Shown here one piece after another: positions 16,641 to 25,177 of a DNA stretch of 64,000 nt. Within the stretch, counting starts at the first letter, position 1. Each line of letters begins with the position of its first letter. The DNA is from Thiogranum sp. GTDB taxonomy: Bacteria > Pseudomonadota > Gammaproteobacteria > DSM-19610. The notes beneath the pieces were generated by a model. The model saw only the letters and a program-made list of their open reading frames with translations, made no database searches and was not told the origin of the DNA. The stretch is taken from the NCBI GenBank assembly GCA_030148775.1, contig JASBST010000089.1, positions 1 through 64,000 of the forward strand. Direction: 5' to 3'. The position numbers and the translations under genes were made by a program.

Positions 16641-18095
16641 TTAACCGACAGCGCCTTCAAGGCTGACGCTGAGTAATTTCTGTGCTTCGGCGGCGAATTC
16701 CATCGGCAGCTCCTTGAACACCTCCTTGCAAAAACCGTTGACGATCATAGAGACCGCGTTTTCCTCCGACAGCCCGCGACTGCGGCAATAAAACAGTTGA
16801 TCGTCGCCGATTTTCGAGGTGGTCGCTTCGTGCTCAACCTTGGCCGTCGGATTACGTACCTCGATATAAGGGAACGTATGCGCCGCGCAGCGATCGCCGA
16901 TCAGCAGTGAATCGCACTGGGTGTGATTGCGGGCGTTCTCCGCCTTCGGCGTCATTCTGACCAGACCGCGATAGGCGTTACTGCCCTGCCCCGCCGAGAT
17001 CCCCTTGGAGACGATGGTGCTGCGGGTATTGCGCCCCATGTGGATCATCTTGGTGCCGGTATCGGCCTGCTGCCGCCCCCGGGTCACCGCCACCGAATAG
17101 AATTCGCCGACGGAATCGTCGCCACGCAGGATGCAGCTCGGATATTTCCAGGTAATGGCCGAGCCGGTTTCCACCTGGGTCCAGGAAATGTGCGAGCGGG
17201 CGCCACGGCACTCGCCGCGCTTGGTGACGAAGTTGTAGATGCCGCCGCGCCCCTGCTCGTCGCCCGGATACCAGTTCTGGACGGTGGAATACTTGATGCG
17301 CGCGTCCTCCAGTGCCACCAGCTCGACCACGGCCGCGTGCAGCTGGTTCTCATCGCGCATCGGCGCGGTACAGCCTTCGAGATAACTCACATAGCTGGCC
17401 TCGTCGGCCACGATCAGGGTGCGTTCGAACTGCCCGGTGTTGGCGCTGTTGATACGGAAATAAGTCGACAGCTCCATCGGACAGCGCACCCCCTTGGGGA
17501 TGTAAACAAAGGTGCCGTCGCTGAAAACAGCCGCGTTCAACGAAGCAAAGAAATTGTCGCGGTAGGAGACCACCGAACCGAGATGCTGGCGCACCAGTTC
17601 CGGATGTTCACGCACCGCCTCGGAAATCGAGCTGAAGATGACGCCGGCCTCGGCCAGCTTCTCCTTGAATGTCGTGGCCACCGAGACACTATCGAATACC
17701 GCGTCCACGGCCACCCCCGCGAGCATCTTCTGCTCCGCCAACGGGATACCGAGCTTTTCGTAGGTTTCCAGCAATTTCGGATCGACCTCGTCCAGGCTTT
17801 TCGGTCCCGGCCTGGATTTCGGCGCCGAGTAATAGGAGATCGCCTGGTAGTCGATGGGCGCGTGGTGCACCGCCGCCCACTGGGGTTCGCGCTGTTGCGA
17901 CCAGTAACGAAAAGCTTCCAGACGCCATTCCAGCAACCAATCGGGCTCGCTTTTTTTTGCGGAAATCGCCCGCACGACCTGCTCGTCCAAACCGGGGGGC
18001 AGGCTTTCGGTGGGAATATCGGTAACGAATCCCTGTTCGTATTCCCGGCGGATCAGCGCCGAGACCTCTGACGAATTGCTACTCATACGGTTCAC
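16641..18095 (-). CDS. sufB: SufB scaffold subunit
   Basis: SufB is the main scaffold of the SUF iron-sulfur assembly system. The 484-residue length and blocks such as [31 protein letters not shown] and the late CDSLLIGD and [22 protein letters not shown] region are typical. It is the first gene of the operon and lies behind two IscR-type operator sites. No regulator gene of the Rrf2 family is adjacent. Confidence 0.95.
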   Translation of the reverse strand: MNRMSSNSSEVSALIRREYEQGFVTDIPTESLPPGLDEQVVRAISAKKSEPDWLLEWRLEAFRYWSQQREPQWAAVHHAPIDYQAISYYSAPKSRPGPKSLDEVDPKLLETYEKLGIPLAEQKMLAGVAVDAVFDSVSVATTFKEKLAEAGVIFSSISEAVREHPELVRQHLGSVVSYRDNFFASLNAAVFSDGTFVYIPKGVRCPMELSTYFRINSANTGQFERTLIVADEASYVSYLEGCTAPMRDENQLHAAVVELVALEDARIKYSTVQNWYPGDEQGRGGIYNFVTKRGECRGARSHISWTQVETGSAITWKYPSCILRGDDSVGEFYSVAVTRGRQQADTGTKMIHMGRNTRSTIVSKGISAGQGSNAYRGLVRMTPKAENARNHTQCDSLLIGDRCAAHTFPYIEVRNPTAKVEHEATTSKIGDDQLFYCRSRGLSEENAVSMIVNGFCKEVFKELPMEFAAEAQKLLSVSLEGAVG

Positions 18096-18207
18096 TCCCT
18101 GCGTCGATGGCGACGCCGATGGCCGTCCTCACTGACAAAGGCCGTTCGCAACAGCTGGTAACAACGCGATTTTTGATACGATCCCGGCTTTGTCAGTGCT
18201 ACAGCTA

Positions 18208-18232
18208 ATACCTGACTAATTAGGTCGGGTAT
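18208..18232 (-). promoter_or_regulatory. IscR type 1 operator, promoter-proximal copy
   Basis: The 25 bases match the IscR type 1 consensus (ATASYYGACTRWWWYAGTCRRSTAT) at 23 positions; the mismatches are at positions 15 and 16. It lies about 110-135 bases upstream of sufB. IscR with a [2Fe-2S] cluster binds type 1 sites and usually represses. The site is nearly palindromic, so strand is given for the gene it would control. Confidence 0.75.
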
Positions 18233-18241
18233 CATTTAATA

Positions 18242-18266
18242 ATACCTGACTAAAATAGTCAAGATT
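18242..18266 (-). promoter_or_regulatory. Second IscR type 1 operator, overlapping a -35
   Basis: This second 25-base site also matches 23 positions, with mismatches only at positions 23 and 24. It starts 34 bases from the start of the first copy. On the minus strand it overlaps TTGACT (18264-18259). With a 17-base spacer this TTGACT would pair with a TTAAAT -10. Binding here would block the promoter, as in known IscR autoregulation. Confidence 0.72.
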
Positions 18267-18301
18267 TATTCGGATACGCCCCGACAGGCCGCGGATGGGC
18301 C

Positions 18302-18327
18302 AAGAAAAACCGCCCGGAGGCGGCTTT
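18302..18327 (-). terminator. Rho-independent terminator of the Sel1-repeat gene
   Basis: On the minus strand a GC-rich stem (ccgcc/ggcgg core at 18323-18310 with TCCG tetraloop, extended by A-T pairs) runs into five T residues. It lies about 30 bases after the stop codon of the Sel1 gene and separates it from the sufB promoter. Confidence 0.8.
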
Positions 18328-18355
18328 GTCAAGCGCGGCGGAGAGCCCGCCCGGG

Positions 18356-19666
18356 CTAGTGCTCCGCCACCAGGGTGATGTTGTAGGTCTGGTCCTTGTC
18401 GCAGTCCAGGTTGTGCTTTCCGTCCGGTTTGCAGATCACCTTGTGTTCAGAGGTCCAGCCGGTCTTGATATGGAAACCCTGCTCCAACTGGTTGTCGTAG
18501 CCCAAGGGCTGATCGTCCGGCTCCGCGGCATCCGTCACGTCCAGCACCAGGTTGCGATACACGATCGCGAAAGCCCCATCCTCATCGCTGATGATCGATT
18601 TGACCCGGTACTCGACATTCTTGGTACCGCTTTGACGGTGCAACACTTCGCTGAAGCACACCAGCCGGTCGTCGTCGCGATCGCATCGGGTCACCTGGGA
18701 GGGCAGGTAGTCCACCGGACGCTTTCCGCGCAACCAGTGGCTGGCGAGAAGCCGCTCGAAGCCTGTTTCCGGCTCCGGCTCCGCCTGCCTGGCCGCGACT
18801 TTTTTACGCTCGGCCTTCTTACTCTCGGCGGCCGCTTTTGCGGCCCGTGCCGACTGCCGGGCGCTTTCGCGCGCCTCGCTCGCCCGTTGCGTTTGCTCGG
18901 CCTTGAGCGCCTGCAGCCGCTGCGCCTCCCGGGCTGCATTGAGCTTGCGCCGCTGCTCGGTTTTCTGCTCTTCCTCCAGATTGATGATTTTTCCGCTGGC
19001 ACGGTTGAAGCCACCGGCCGCGGCTTTCTTGTACCAGTCGATCGCCGTGGCATAGTCCTTTTTCACGCCCGCGCCGGCGGCGTACATCTCGCCGAGGTAA
19101 TACTGGGCCAGTACGCTGTTGCCACTTACGCTGTTGAGCAGCGACACTGCCTTCTTATAGTCCGGTTTTCCCACTTCGCCCTTGTAGCTGATGATGCCAA
19201 GACGGGTTATGGCCTTGGCGTCGCCTTTATCCGCGGCCTTCTTCAAATAAGCCAACCCTTTGGTTTCGTCGGTTTGCACCCCGCGGCCTTTGAGATACAT
19301 CATCGCCACTTCGTATTGCGCCTCCAGATCGCCGCGATCAGCGCTGTTTCTCAGCTGCTTGAATTTGGCTTCCTGTTCTTCGATGCGCGTCAGTTTGACG
19401 TCGGCCAGCGAATAACCCGACTTCGCGGCGGCCTGCAACCATTTCACCGCTTTGTCCCTATCCTGCTCAACCCCCTGACCCTTGAGATACATAATGCCGA
19501 GTTCATACTGCGCGTCGGCTTCGCCGGCCTTAGCGTTTTCCAGGTGTTCCTTGAACAAAGCATCCCACATTTCATTCGCCGCCGCCGGCAGCGACAGACT
19601 CAGCGACAGCAGCAGTGATAAAACAAGGGGGCGGATCCCCATTCCCGGATTTCGACATGCTTTCAT
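18356..19666 (-). CDS. Exported Sel1-repeat protein with coiled coil and unassigned C-terminal domain
   Basis: The 436-residue product has a signal peptide (about 1-30) and four Sel1-like repeats between about 45 and 210 (AQYELGIMYLKGQGV and relatives), which form a TPR-like protein-binding surface. A charged alanine-rich coiled coil follows (about 220-300), then a C-terminal domain of about 125 residues with four cysteines that I do not recognise. The ATG at 19666 has GGGAG five bases upstream and gives the signal peptide; a longer frame to 19801 does not. A terminator follows, so the gene is probably monocistronic. The binding partner is unknown. Confidence 0.8.
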   Translation of the reverse strand: MKACRNPGMGIRPLVLSLLLSLSLSLPAAANEMWDALFKEHLENAKAGEADAQYELGIMYLKGQGVEQDRDKAVKWLQAAAKSGYSLADVKLTRIEEQEAKFKQLRNSADRGDLEAQYEVAMMYLKGRGVQTDETKGLAYLKKAADKGDAKAITRLGIISYKGEVGKPDYKKAVSLLNSVSGNSVLAQYYLGEMYAAGAGVKKDYATAIDWYKKAAAGGFNRASGKIINLEEEQKTEQRRKLNAAREAQRLQALKAEQTQRASEARESARQSARAAKAAAESKKAERKKVAARQAEPEPETGFERLLASHWLRGKRPVDYLPSQVTRCDRDDDRLVCFSEVLHRQSGTKNVEYRVKSIISDEDGAFAIVYRNLVLDVTDAAEPDDQPLGYDNQLEQGFHIKTGWTSEHKVICKPDGKHNLDCDKDQTYNITLVAEH

Positions 19667-20079
19667 AACGACTCCCTGCAGGCATCCTGCCTCTGTTGGA
19701 CCAGCGGGTGATGCAAAGTGCGACACGACCGCGCACGATTCCTGTGTCGCGATATGCCGTTCCCTCTCTTCGCCTGTTATCGGTAGGATCCGCGCCGACA
19801 TTAATCGGGTGTAATCAGATCCGGTCCGGCGCCCGATCCTGGCGAGTAATATCTTTTCTTTTCATTTAGTTAAGTGTTTTTTGGAGCTCTGAGGGCAAGC
19901 CCCGGCGGGTAACCGCCGGAATGTGCTTGTCGGCACATTCCGGCGACGGCGGAAACAGGATCGGCGATCTCCCCTTCGCTCCGTCGTGGCCTCAAGAATC
20001 TCTCAAGGCCGCTCAGCGCCACGCCGCTAAGCAGAATCTAAAACTCGATGTTTTTTAATCAGACCATAGGGAACGGAGC
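19667..20079. other. Divergent intergenic region with strong hairpins
   Basis: This 413-base gap separates the leftward Sel1 gene and the rightward DUF1631 gene. No gene is supported in it. Besides the overlapping hairpins at 19902-19945, it has an AT-richer patch at 19850-19885 that may hold a promoter, and a purine-rich ribosome-binding site (gggaacggag) just before 20080. Confidence 0.5.
19902..19945 (+). promoter_or_regulatory. Two mutually exclusive hairpins in the DUF1631 leader
   Basis: Bases 19902-19919 form a perfect 7-bp stem with a GTAA tetraloop. Bases 19914-19945 form a perfect 13-bp stem with a 6-base loop. They share 19914-19919, so only one can form at a time. They lie 135-178 bases before the DUF1631 start. 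There is no T-run, so neither is a simple terminator; an RNA switch, a protein site or a small mobile repeat are possible. Confidence 0.4.
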
Positions 20080-22317
20080 ATGGCGTTAGCCGCACAATTT
20101 CGCAACTTGCTGGAAGCGTGCCAGGAAATGGAATTCAGTCACTTGCGCCCTCTGGTGGATCGCATGTTCGAGAACGCTGATGTGGCGTTGCTCGATTTCG
20201 CCGAAAAAGCGGAAAGCAACCAGGCCCAGTCGTTATTTTTCGACGCCATGAACGAAGTGCGCCGGAAGCGTGGACAGCTAGAACAGTTTTTTTATACCGA
20301 ACTCAAACGCGGCTTCGACGAGTTCCCCAGCAGACCTCGGAACGGCCCGCCCGGTACGGACGCTTCCGCCGACCAACTGACGCTGGTCGACCCGCAGACC
20401 ATGGAGACGATGGTCGCCACCCAGAACGCGGCGGGGAAACTCACCAGCCGCACTATGCACCGCATCTTCGCCCTGCGACAGCGTCTGGCCGTACTCAATG
20501 GCGGCGCAGCCATCGAGGAAAATCAGATCCCCGGCGGACCGGCGTGGCTAGGAGCCGCCTATCAGCACGCGGTCGAGTCGGTGGAGCTGGATCACAAAGT
20601 CCGTATGGTGTTCATCGCCCTGTTCGACAAGTACGTGCTGGGACGGGCGGACACGCTGTTCGACGAGTTCAACCAGCGACTGATCCAGGCGGAGATTCTG
20701 CCGAATCTGCGTTACGAGGTGCGCAAACAGGCGGGCAGCATCGAGATCGTCGAAAAAGAGGTGGATAACAACGAGGCCGAGCCGACGCAGCCCGCTGCCA
20801 CGGAAGAGGCCGAACCGCTGCAAACACCCTCCGAACTGGGCGATGAACTGTTTGGCCGCATCTGCGAGCTTATCTCCGGGCGACGCGGCCGCGGCGGCGT
20901 TTCCGCCACAACGGCGCGCGCCGGCGCCGGGTCTGTCTCGGCGCTGAATCCGGGGGGCGGCTGCGCGGCGGCGACGAGCCTAACCAATCCCGCCCTGGTG
21001 GGCCAGATCAGCACATTGCAGGCGGGGCGCCAACGCGCCTGCGCTGAAATGTCTTCGGACGATTTCATCGAAAATATCGAAATCGACCAATTGTTCATCG
21101 ATCAGTTGCAGCACACACTCAGCGACGAGCGGCAGAAGATCATCGGCGCCATAGACAAAAAGAATTTGTCCGCCGCCGACAACGACATTATCGAGTTGGT
21201 GGGCATGATGTTCGAGTACATGCTCATGGACGAACATCTGCCAAACCTGGTCAAAGCGCTGTTGAGCCGTCTGCACACACCGCTGCTCAAAGTGGCGGTG
21301 ATCGACCGGGATTTTTTCACGCATCAGGGACACTCGGCGCGCAAACTGCTGAACGACATGACGGCCGCCGGCAGCCGCTGGGTGGACGAAAGCCACATCG
21401 AACGTGGCATCTTCCCGAAAATGAAGGCGATCGTCGACCGGGTACTGCACGATTTCAAGGAAGATGTCGGTCTGTTCGACCAGTTGCTCGAGGAGTTCAT
21501 CACCGCAGTGGATGAACTGAACCAGCGCGCGCAGCGCGTGGAGCAACGCACCAACGAAGCGGCCATCGGACAGGAAAAACTGCAAGCGGCGCGCAATCGC
21601 GTCCAGCAGGAACTGGCCGCGCTGATGCAGGGCCAGGCCATTGCACAGGCCGCGCGGGACTTTCTGCAACGCATTTTGGCCGACAAGATGACATTCATTC
21701 TGCTGCGGGCCGAACAGGGCGACGAAAGCGCCGAGTGGCGCCAGACGGTCACGCTGGCAACCCGGGTGATCCAGTCGGTGATGGTTTCCGAGACCGGCCG
21801 CGAGCACCCGTTCACCCAGAGTGACATCGCTTCCCTGCAACAACAACTGCGCAGCGCGACCGCCAGTTTGCAGCAGGCTGACAAGGAAAAAACGCTTAAC
21901 GCATTATTCGCTCTGCAAAACGACATTGCCCGCGGCGAGAACCTCGAACAGGTCGTTGCCACCCTCGACGATCGCGCCGGCGAACCGCCTGTCACCGAAG
22001 CACCCGCCGTCGAACCGGACTCGGCGCCGCAGCTGCAACCGATGCTCAAGCAGCTGAAGACGACGCCGTTCGGCACTTGGTTCGAATTCCAGCAACCCGG
22101 AAAAGAAAAAACACGTGCCAAACTTTCCTGGCGTAGCAGCGTGACCAGCAAATGCATGTTCGTCGACCAGATGGGCGTCAAGGCGGCGGTTATCAGCATG
22201 AACGATCTTGCCCAAAGCCTGTTCGACGGCGAGGCGCGCATTATCAACAACGACAAGAAACCGTTTGTCGATCGCGCCCTGAGCGCGATTTATCGCATGC
22301 TCGATCATGCCGCATAG
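20080..22317 (+). CDS. DUF1631 family protein
   Basis: The 745-residue cytoplasmic protein starts with the DUF1631 signature region (FRNLLEACQEMEFSHLRPLVDRMFENADVALLDFAEKAE in part) and the LFFDAMNEVRRKR block. It has a glycine/alanine-rich linker near residues 270-310, and its C-terminal 90 residues (about 655-745, FGTWFEFQ through LSAIYRMLDHAA) look like a PilZ-like fold. Function is unknown; some databases mislabel the family as thymidine phosphorylase. A PilZ protein gene follows after 39 bases, pointing to a c-di-GMP-linked role by context only. Confidence 0.8.
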   Translation: MALAAQFRNLLEACQEMEFSHLRPLVDRMFENADVALLDFAEKAESNQAQSLFFDAMNEVRRKRGQLEQFFYTELKRGFDEFPSRPRNGPPGTDASADQLTLVDPQTMETMVATQNAAGKLTSRTMHRIFALRQRLAVLNGGAAIEENQIPGGPAWLGAAYQHAVESVELDHKVRMVFIALFDKYVLGRADTLFDEFNQRLIQAEILPNLRYEVRKQAGSIEIVEKEVDNNEAEPTQPAATEEAEPLQTPSELGDELFGRICELISGRRGRGGVSATTARAGAGSVSALNPGGGCAAATSLTNPALVGQISTLQAGRQRACAEMSSDDFIENIEIDQLFIDQLQHTLSDERQKIIGAIDKKNLSAADNDIIELVGMMFEYMLMDEHLPNLVKALLSRLHTPLLKVAVIDRDFFTHQGHSARKLLNDMTAAGSRWVDESHIERGIFPKMKAIVDRVLHDFKEDVGLFDQLLEEFITAVDELNQRAQRVEQRTNEAAIGQEKLQAARNRVQQELAALMQGQAIAQAARDFLQRILADKMTFILLRAEQGDESAEWRQTVTLATRVIQSVMVSETGREHPFTQSDIASLQQQLRSATASLQQADKEKTLNALFALQNDIARGENLEQVVATLDDRAGEPPVTEAPAVEPDSAPQLQPMLKQLKTTPFGTWFEFQQPGKEKTRAKLSWRSSVTSKCMFVDQMGVKAAVISMNDLAQSLFDGEARIINNDKKPFVDRALSAIYRMLDHAA

Positions 22318-22356
22318 TCTGCGCCACCCCAGGAAACCAGTACAGGAGCCCCGTCC

Positions 22357-22701
22357 ATGAACGCCAACACCCGACCCGCAGACCAGCGCAGCAAACCGCG
22401 CGTAACCATCCCGGAACATCCGCAAGTCGTCGACACCCACAGTGGAGCTGTGATCGGTCAACTGGTCAATCTGTCGTCCGACGGCCTCATGCTGGCGGGC
22501 AGCCGGCCCATCGAGCGCAATTGCGTCTGTCAGATGCGCATTCCGCTGATGGTGAATGGTAGAAGTACGGAGATCAAGATAGGCGCGGAGTGTCTGTGGT
22601 GCGAGGATACCAACGGATCCGGCACCCATTGGAGCGGCTTTCAGATCATCGACATCGGCAGCGAGGATCAGGCCATCCTCGACCGTATCACCGAAGCCTG
22701 A
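22357..22701 (+). CDS. PilZ-domain c-di-GMP binding protein
   Basis: The 114-residue protein has the PilZ binding elements RSKPR (RxxxR, residues 11-15) and NLSSDG ((D/N)xSxxG, about 38-43), followed by a beta barrel (VCQMRIPLMVNGR, AECLWCED, HWSGFQIIDI). It should bind cyclic di-GMP and signal to an unknown partner, possibly the DUF1631 protein encoded just upstream. Confidence 0.85.
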   Translation: MNANTRPADQRSKPRVTIPEHPQVVDTHSGAVIGQLVNLSSDGLMLAGSRPIERNCVCQMRIPLMVNGRSTEIKIGAECLWCEDTNGSGTHWSGFQIIDIGSEDQAILDRITEA

Positions 22702-22704
22702 GCA

Positions 22705-22983
22705 TCAGGCGCCCTCGCCCCCTGGCTCGACCAGATATGCCAGCCGGTCTTCCATATGCAGCTCGGTCAGTTCGGTAAAACTGCCGATCCATTGCCCGTC
22801 GATGGCGATTTGCGGAACGCTGCGGGCGCCGCCGGTGAGCACGGCCATTTCCCTTAGACCGGCTCGATCCTGGTCCACCCGGATTTCCTGGTAAGGGATT
22901 CCCCATTTGCTCAGCAGTTGTTTGGTTTTGGCGCACATCGGACAGCGCGCGGTACTGAAAATTCTGACTCTGGCCATGGCCAT
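22705..22983 (-). CDS. Small glutaredoxin-like protein
   Basis: The 92-residue protein has a dithiol C14-P-M-C17 active site (STARCPMCAKTK) and the cis-proline SVPQI block (GGARSVPQIAIDG), as in class I glutaredoxins. It should reduce disulfides or glutathione-mixed disulfides in the cytoplasm. The ATG at 22983 follows GAGGTGG; longer starts add nothing family-like. It converges on the PilZ gene with three bases between stop codons. Confidence 0.85.
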   Translation of the reverse strand: MAMARVRIFSTARCPMCAKTKQLLSKWGIPYQEIRVDQDRAGLREMAVLTGGARSVPQIAIDGQWIGSFTELTELHMEDRLAYLVEPGGEGA

Positions 22984-23104
22984 GGTTCCACCTCGCGAGA
23001 AGTTCAAGGCCGCTGCGATTATACGCTATAGTCCCGCCGCGGCTTTCGTGCCGGTTTTGGCGTCGCGCCGGCGGCGACACCCCGGTGATCGAAGCGAGCG
23101 ACGT

Positions 23105-23818
23105 TCAGCCGGACAATTTTTCCCAAACCGATGGTTCGCCCGTGGTCGTCGCGATCGCCTGCAACCGGAGCCGATGATCGGCGAGTTCTTCGTCCGATGC
23201 GTGTATGACCGGCAGCGCCGGGCGGTCGAGGTCGAGACGGCGTATCTGCGAGCCCTGGGAATCGCCGCCGGCGCTCTCGTGCCCGCCCAGTGACAGCGCC
23301 ACCTGCCCGCCGGTCATGGCAAGATAGACATCGGCCAGGATTTCCGCGTCGAGCAACGCCCCGTGCAGTTCGCGCCGGGTGTTGTCGACACTGTAGCGGC
23401 GACACAGGGCGTCCAGACTGTTCTTCTGCCCGGGATGCAGCTTTCTCGCCAGGCTCAAGGTATCCAGTATGCCGCACAGGTCCGCAACCTTTTGTCGCCG
23501 CTCACACAGACGCAGCTCATGGTTGAGAAAGCCGACGTCGAAAGGCGCGTTATGGATGATCAGCTCGGCACCGTCGATATAAGCGAGAAAGTCGTCCACC
23601 AGATCGGCAAACCGCGGCTTATCGGCGAGAAATTCATTGGTAAGGCCGTGCACCTCGATCGCGCCCGGGTCGATCTCGCGCTCGGGCTGCAGGTACTGAT
23701 GAAAGTTGTTCCCGGTCAGGCGGCGCCCGATCAGTTCCACGCAGCCGATTTCGATGATGCGATGGCCGTTGGCCGGGTCCAGGCCGGTGGTTTCTGTATC
23801 CAGAACGATTTGTCGCAC
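23105..23818 (-). CDS. dnaQ: DNA polymerase III epsilon subunit (proofreading exonuclease)
   Basis: The 237-residue protein shows the DEDDh exonuclease residues: D7 and E9 (VLDTETTGLD), the aspartate in HNAPFDVGFL, and the histidine and aspartate of HGALLDAEILADVYL. It removes mispaired nucleotides during replication. The GTG start shares a base with the rnhA TAG stop (taGTG). rnhA-dnaQ adjacency is conserved in gammaproteobacteria, though usually divergent in E. coli; here they run in the same direction. Confidence 0.93.
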   Translation of the reverse strand: MRQIVLDTETTGLDPANGHRIIEIGCVELIGRRLTGNNFHQYLQPEREIDPGAIEVHGLTNEFLADKPRFADLVDDFLAYIDGAELIIHNAPFDVGFLNHELRLCERRQKVADLCGILDTLSLARKLHPGQKNSLDALCRRYSVDNTRRELHGALLDAEILADVYLAMTGGQVALSLGGHESAGGDSQGSQIRRLDLDRPALPVIHASDEELADHRLRLQAIATTTGEPSVWEKLSG

Positions 23819-24261
23819 TAGTGCCTCCTCAAAAGCTGATCGATGCCTTTATTCGCCAGTTGATCGGCGCGTTCGTTTTCCGGGTGGCCATTGTGCCCCC
23901 TGACCCAATGCCAGGTCACGTCGTGCGCCTGCGCCGCCAGGTCCAGGCGTTGCCACAGATCGGCGTTCTTTACCGCCTTCTTCGCCGCCGTTTTCCAACC
24001 GCGTTGTTTCCAGTTCGGCAGCCACTGGGTAATGCCGTTACGCACATACGACGAGTCGGTGGTCAGCGACACCTTGCAGCGCCGGGTCAGACTTTCGAGC
24101 GCCCGAATGGCGGCCATCAGTTCCATGCGGTTGTTGGTGGTGTCGGGCTCGCCGCCGAACAACTCTTTTTCATGTCGGCCGTAACGCAGTAGCGCGCCCC
24201 ATCCACCCGGACCGGGATTGCCGCGACAGGCACCGTCGGTAAATATCTCCACGTCAGCCAT
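23818..24261 (-). CDS. rnhA: Ribonuclease HI
   Basis: The 147-residue enzyme cleaves RNA in RNA-DNA hybrids. The catalytic carboxylates are visible in [16 protein letters not shown] (Asp), [10 protein letters not shown] (Glu), [11 protein letters not shown] (Asp) and [10 protein letters not shown] (Asp), and the basic handle region [15 protein letters not shown] is present. The ATG at 24261 gives the usual start and overlaps the yafS stop by eight bases. Confidence 0.95.
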   Translation of the reverse strand: MADVEIFTDGACRGNPGPGGWGALLRYGRHEKELFGGEPDTTNNRMELMAAIRALESLTRRCKVSLTTDSSYVRNGITQWLPNWKQRGWKTAAKKAVKNADLWQRLDLAAQAHDVTWHWVRGHNGHPENERADQLANKGIDQLLRRH

Positions 24262-25042
24262 TGCGGCACGTCCTCCCATGGCCGGTCTCGGCCACCCCGC
24301 CGGGCACCAGCGCGCGCCGCGGCCGCCAGCGCGGTTTGATCGGCGTCAGGGTGGCCACGCGTTTGCGCGCCACCAACACATAGGTCGCCCCCAGCCAGGG
24401 CCAGCGCCCGCTGTGTATCCGCTCAAGCAACCGCGACGGCCAGTGACGTTTTCCGTAATGCCAGGGCGGGTGCGGAAACAGATAGCGTGTATACAGCGTG
24501 TCGAATCCGAGCAGTGAAAGCCAGTCCCTGAGGCGCGGCAGACTGATAAAACGCAGCGACCAGGGCGCTTTGCCGCGCCAGCCGAACAGCAGGCGTCGCA
24601 GACCCCACCAGCCGAAGGGGTTCAGACCCAACACAATCAAATGCCCTTCCGGCAGCAGACAGCGGTCGATTTCGCGCAGCACCTGGTGCGGGTCGCGGGC
24701 GACTTCCAGCGCGTGCGGGAGGACAAAAGCGTCGATGCTGTCGGACTGCAAGGGCAGGTGCTCGGCGCGAGCCAACAGGCCCGGCGCCGTATCCAGACCT
24801 GCGGTGCTGCGGGTCTGGACGACGCGATGCCGAATACGGCTGCTGGCGAGCGCGTCGGACTGGCAGCAGGGATCCAGCAGGACCAGGTGATAGCCGAAGA
24901 CGTCGCACAGAAGGTCATCCAGAACCTGCTTTTCGCATTGGGCCAGAGCCTGCCCCAGTGGGAGCCGACACCAGGCGCGCAGCGCCTGCAAACGCAGGCT
25001 GCTGGATAAATCGGATTTTTGCCGCATAAGTGATTCAATCAT
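24254..25042 (-). CDS. YafS-like SAM-dependent methyltransferase
   Basis: The 262-residue protein has a class I methyltransferase core with a weak motif I (VLLDPCC), then [21 protein letters not shown] and [22 protein letters not shown]. The last block and the [15 protein letters not shown] ending closely recall E. coli YafS, also encoded beside rnhA. Substrate unknown. In E. coli gloB lies between yafS and mltD; here it is missing and the two genes are divergent with a 135-base gap. Confidence 0.8.
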   Translation of the reverse strand: MIESLMRQKSDLSSSLRLQALRAWCRLPLGQALAQCEKQVLDDLLCDVFGYHLVLLDPCCQSDALASSRIRHRVVQTRSTAGLDTAPGLLARAEHLPLQSDSIDAFVLPHALEVARDPHQVLREIDRCLLPEGHLIVLGLNPFGWWGLRRLLFGWRGKAPWSLRFISLPRLRDWLSLLGFDTLYTRYLFPHPPWHYGKRHWPSRLLERIHSGRWPWLGATYVLVARKRVATLTPIKPRWRPRRALVPGGVAETGHGRTCRNG

Positions 25043-25177
25043 AACGCATCCGCACCTGCACCCTGAAGCCCTTGACGCCGGCCGGCGGGCCTGCCAGCAT
25101 ACCCGCTCACCCTGGAAAAAACCTTACTCTTCACCCGCTTGGGTTAAAGTCCGGGCGTAGAAGCCGATAACAACACT

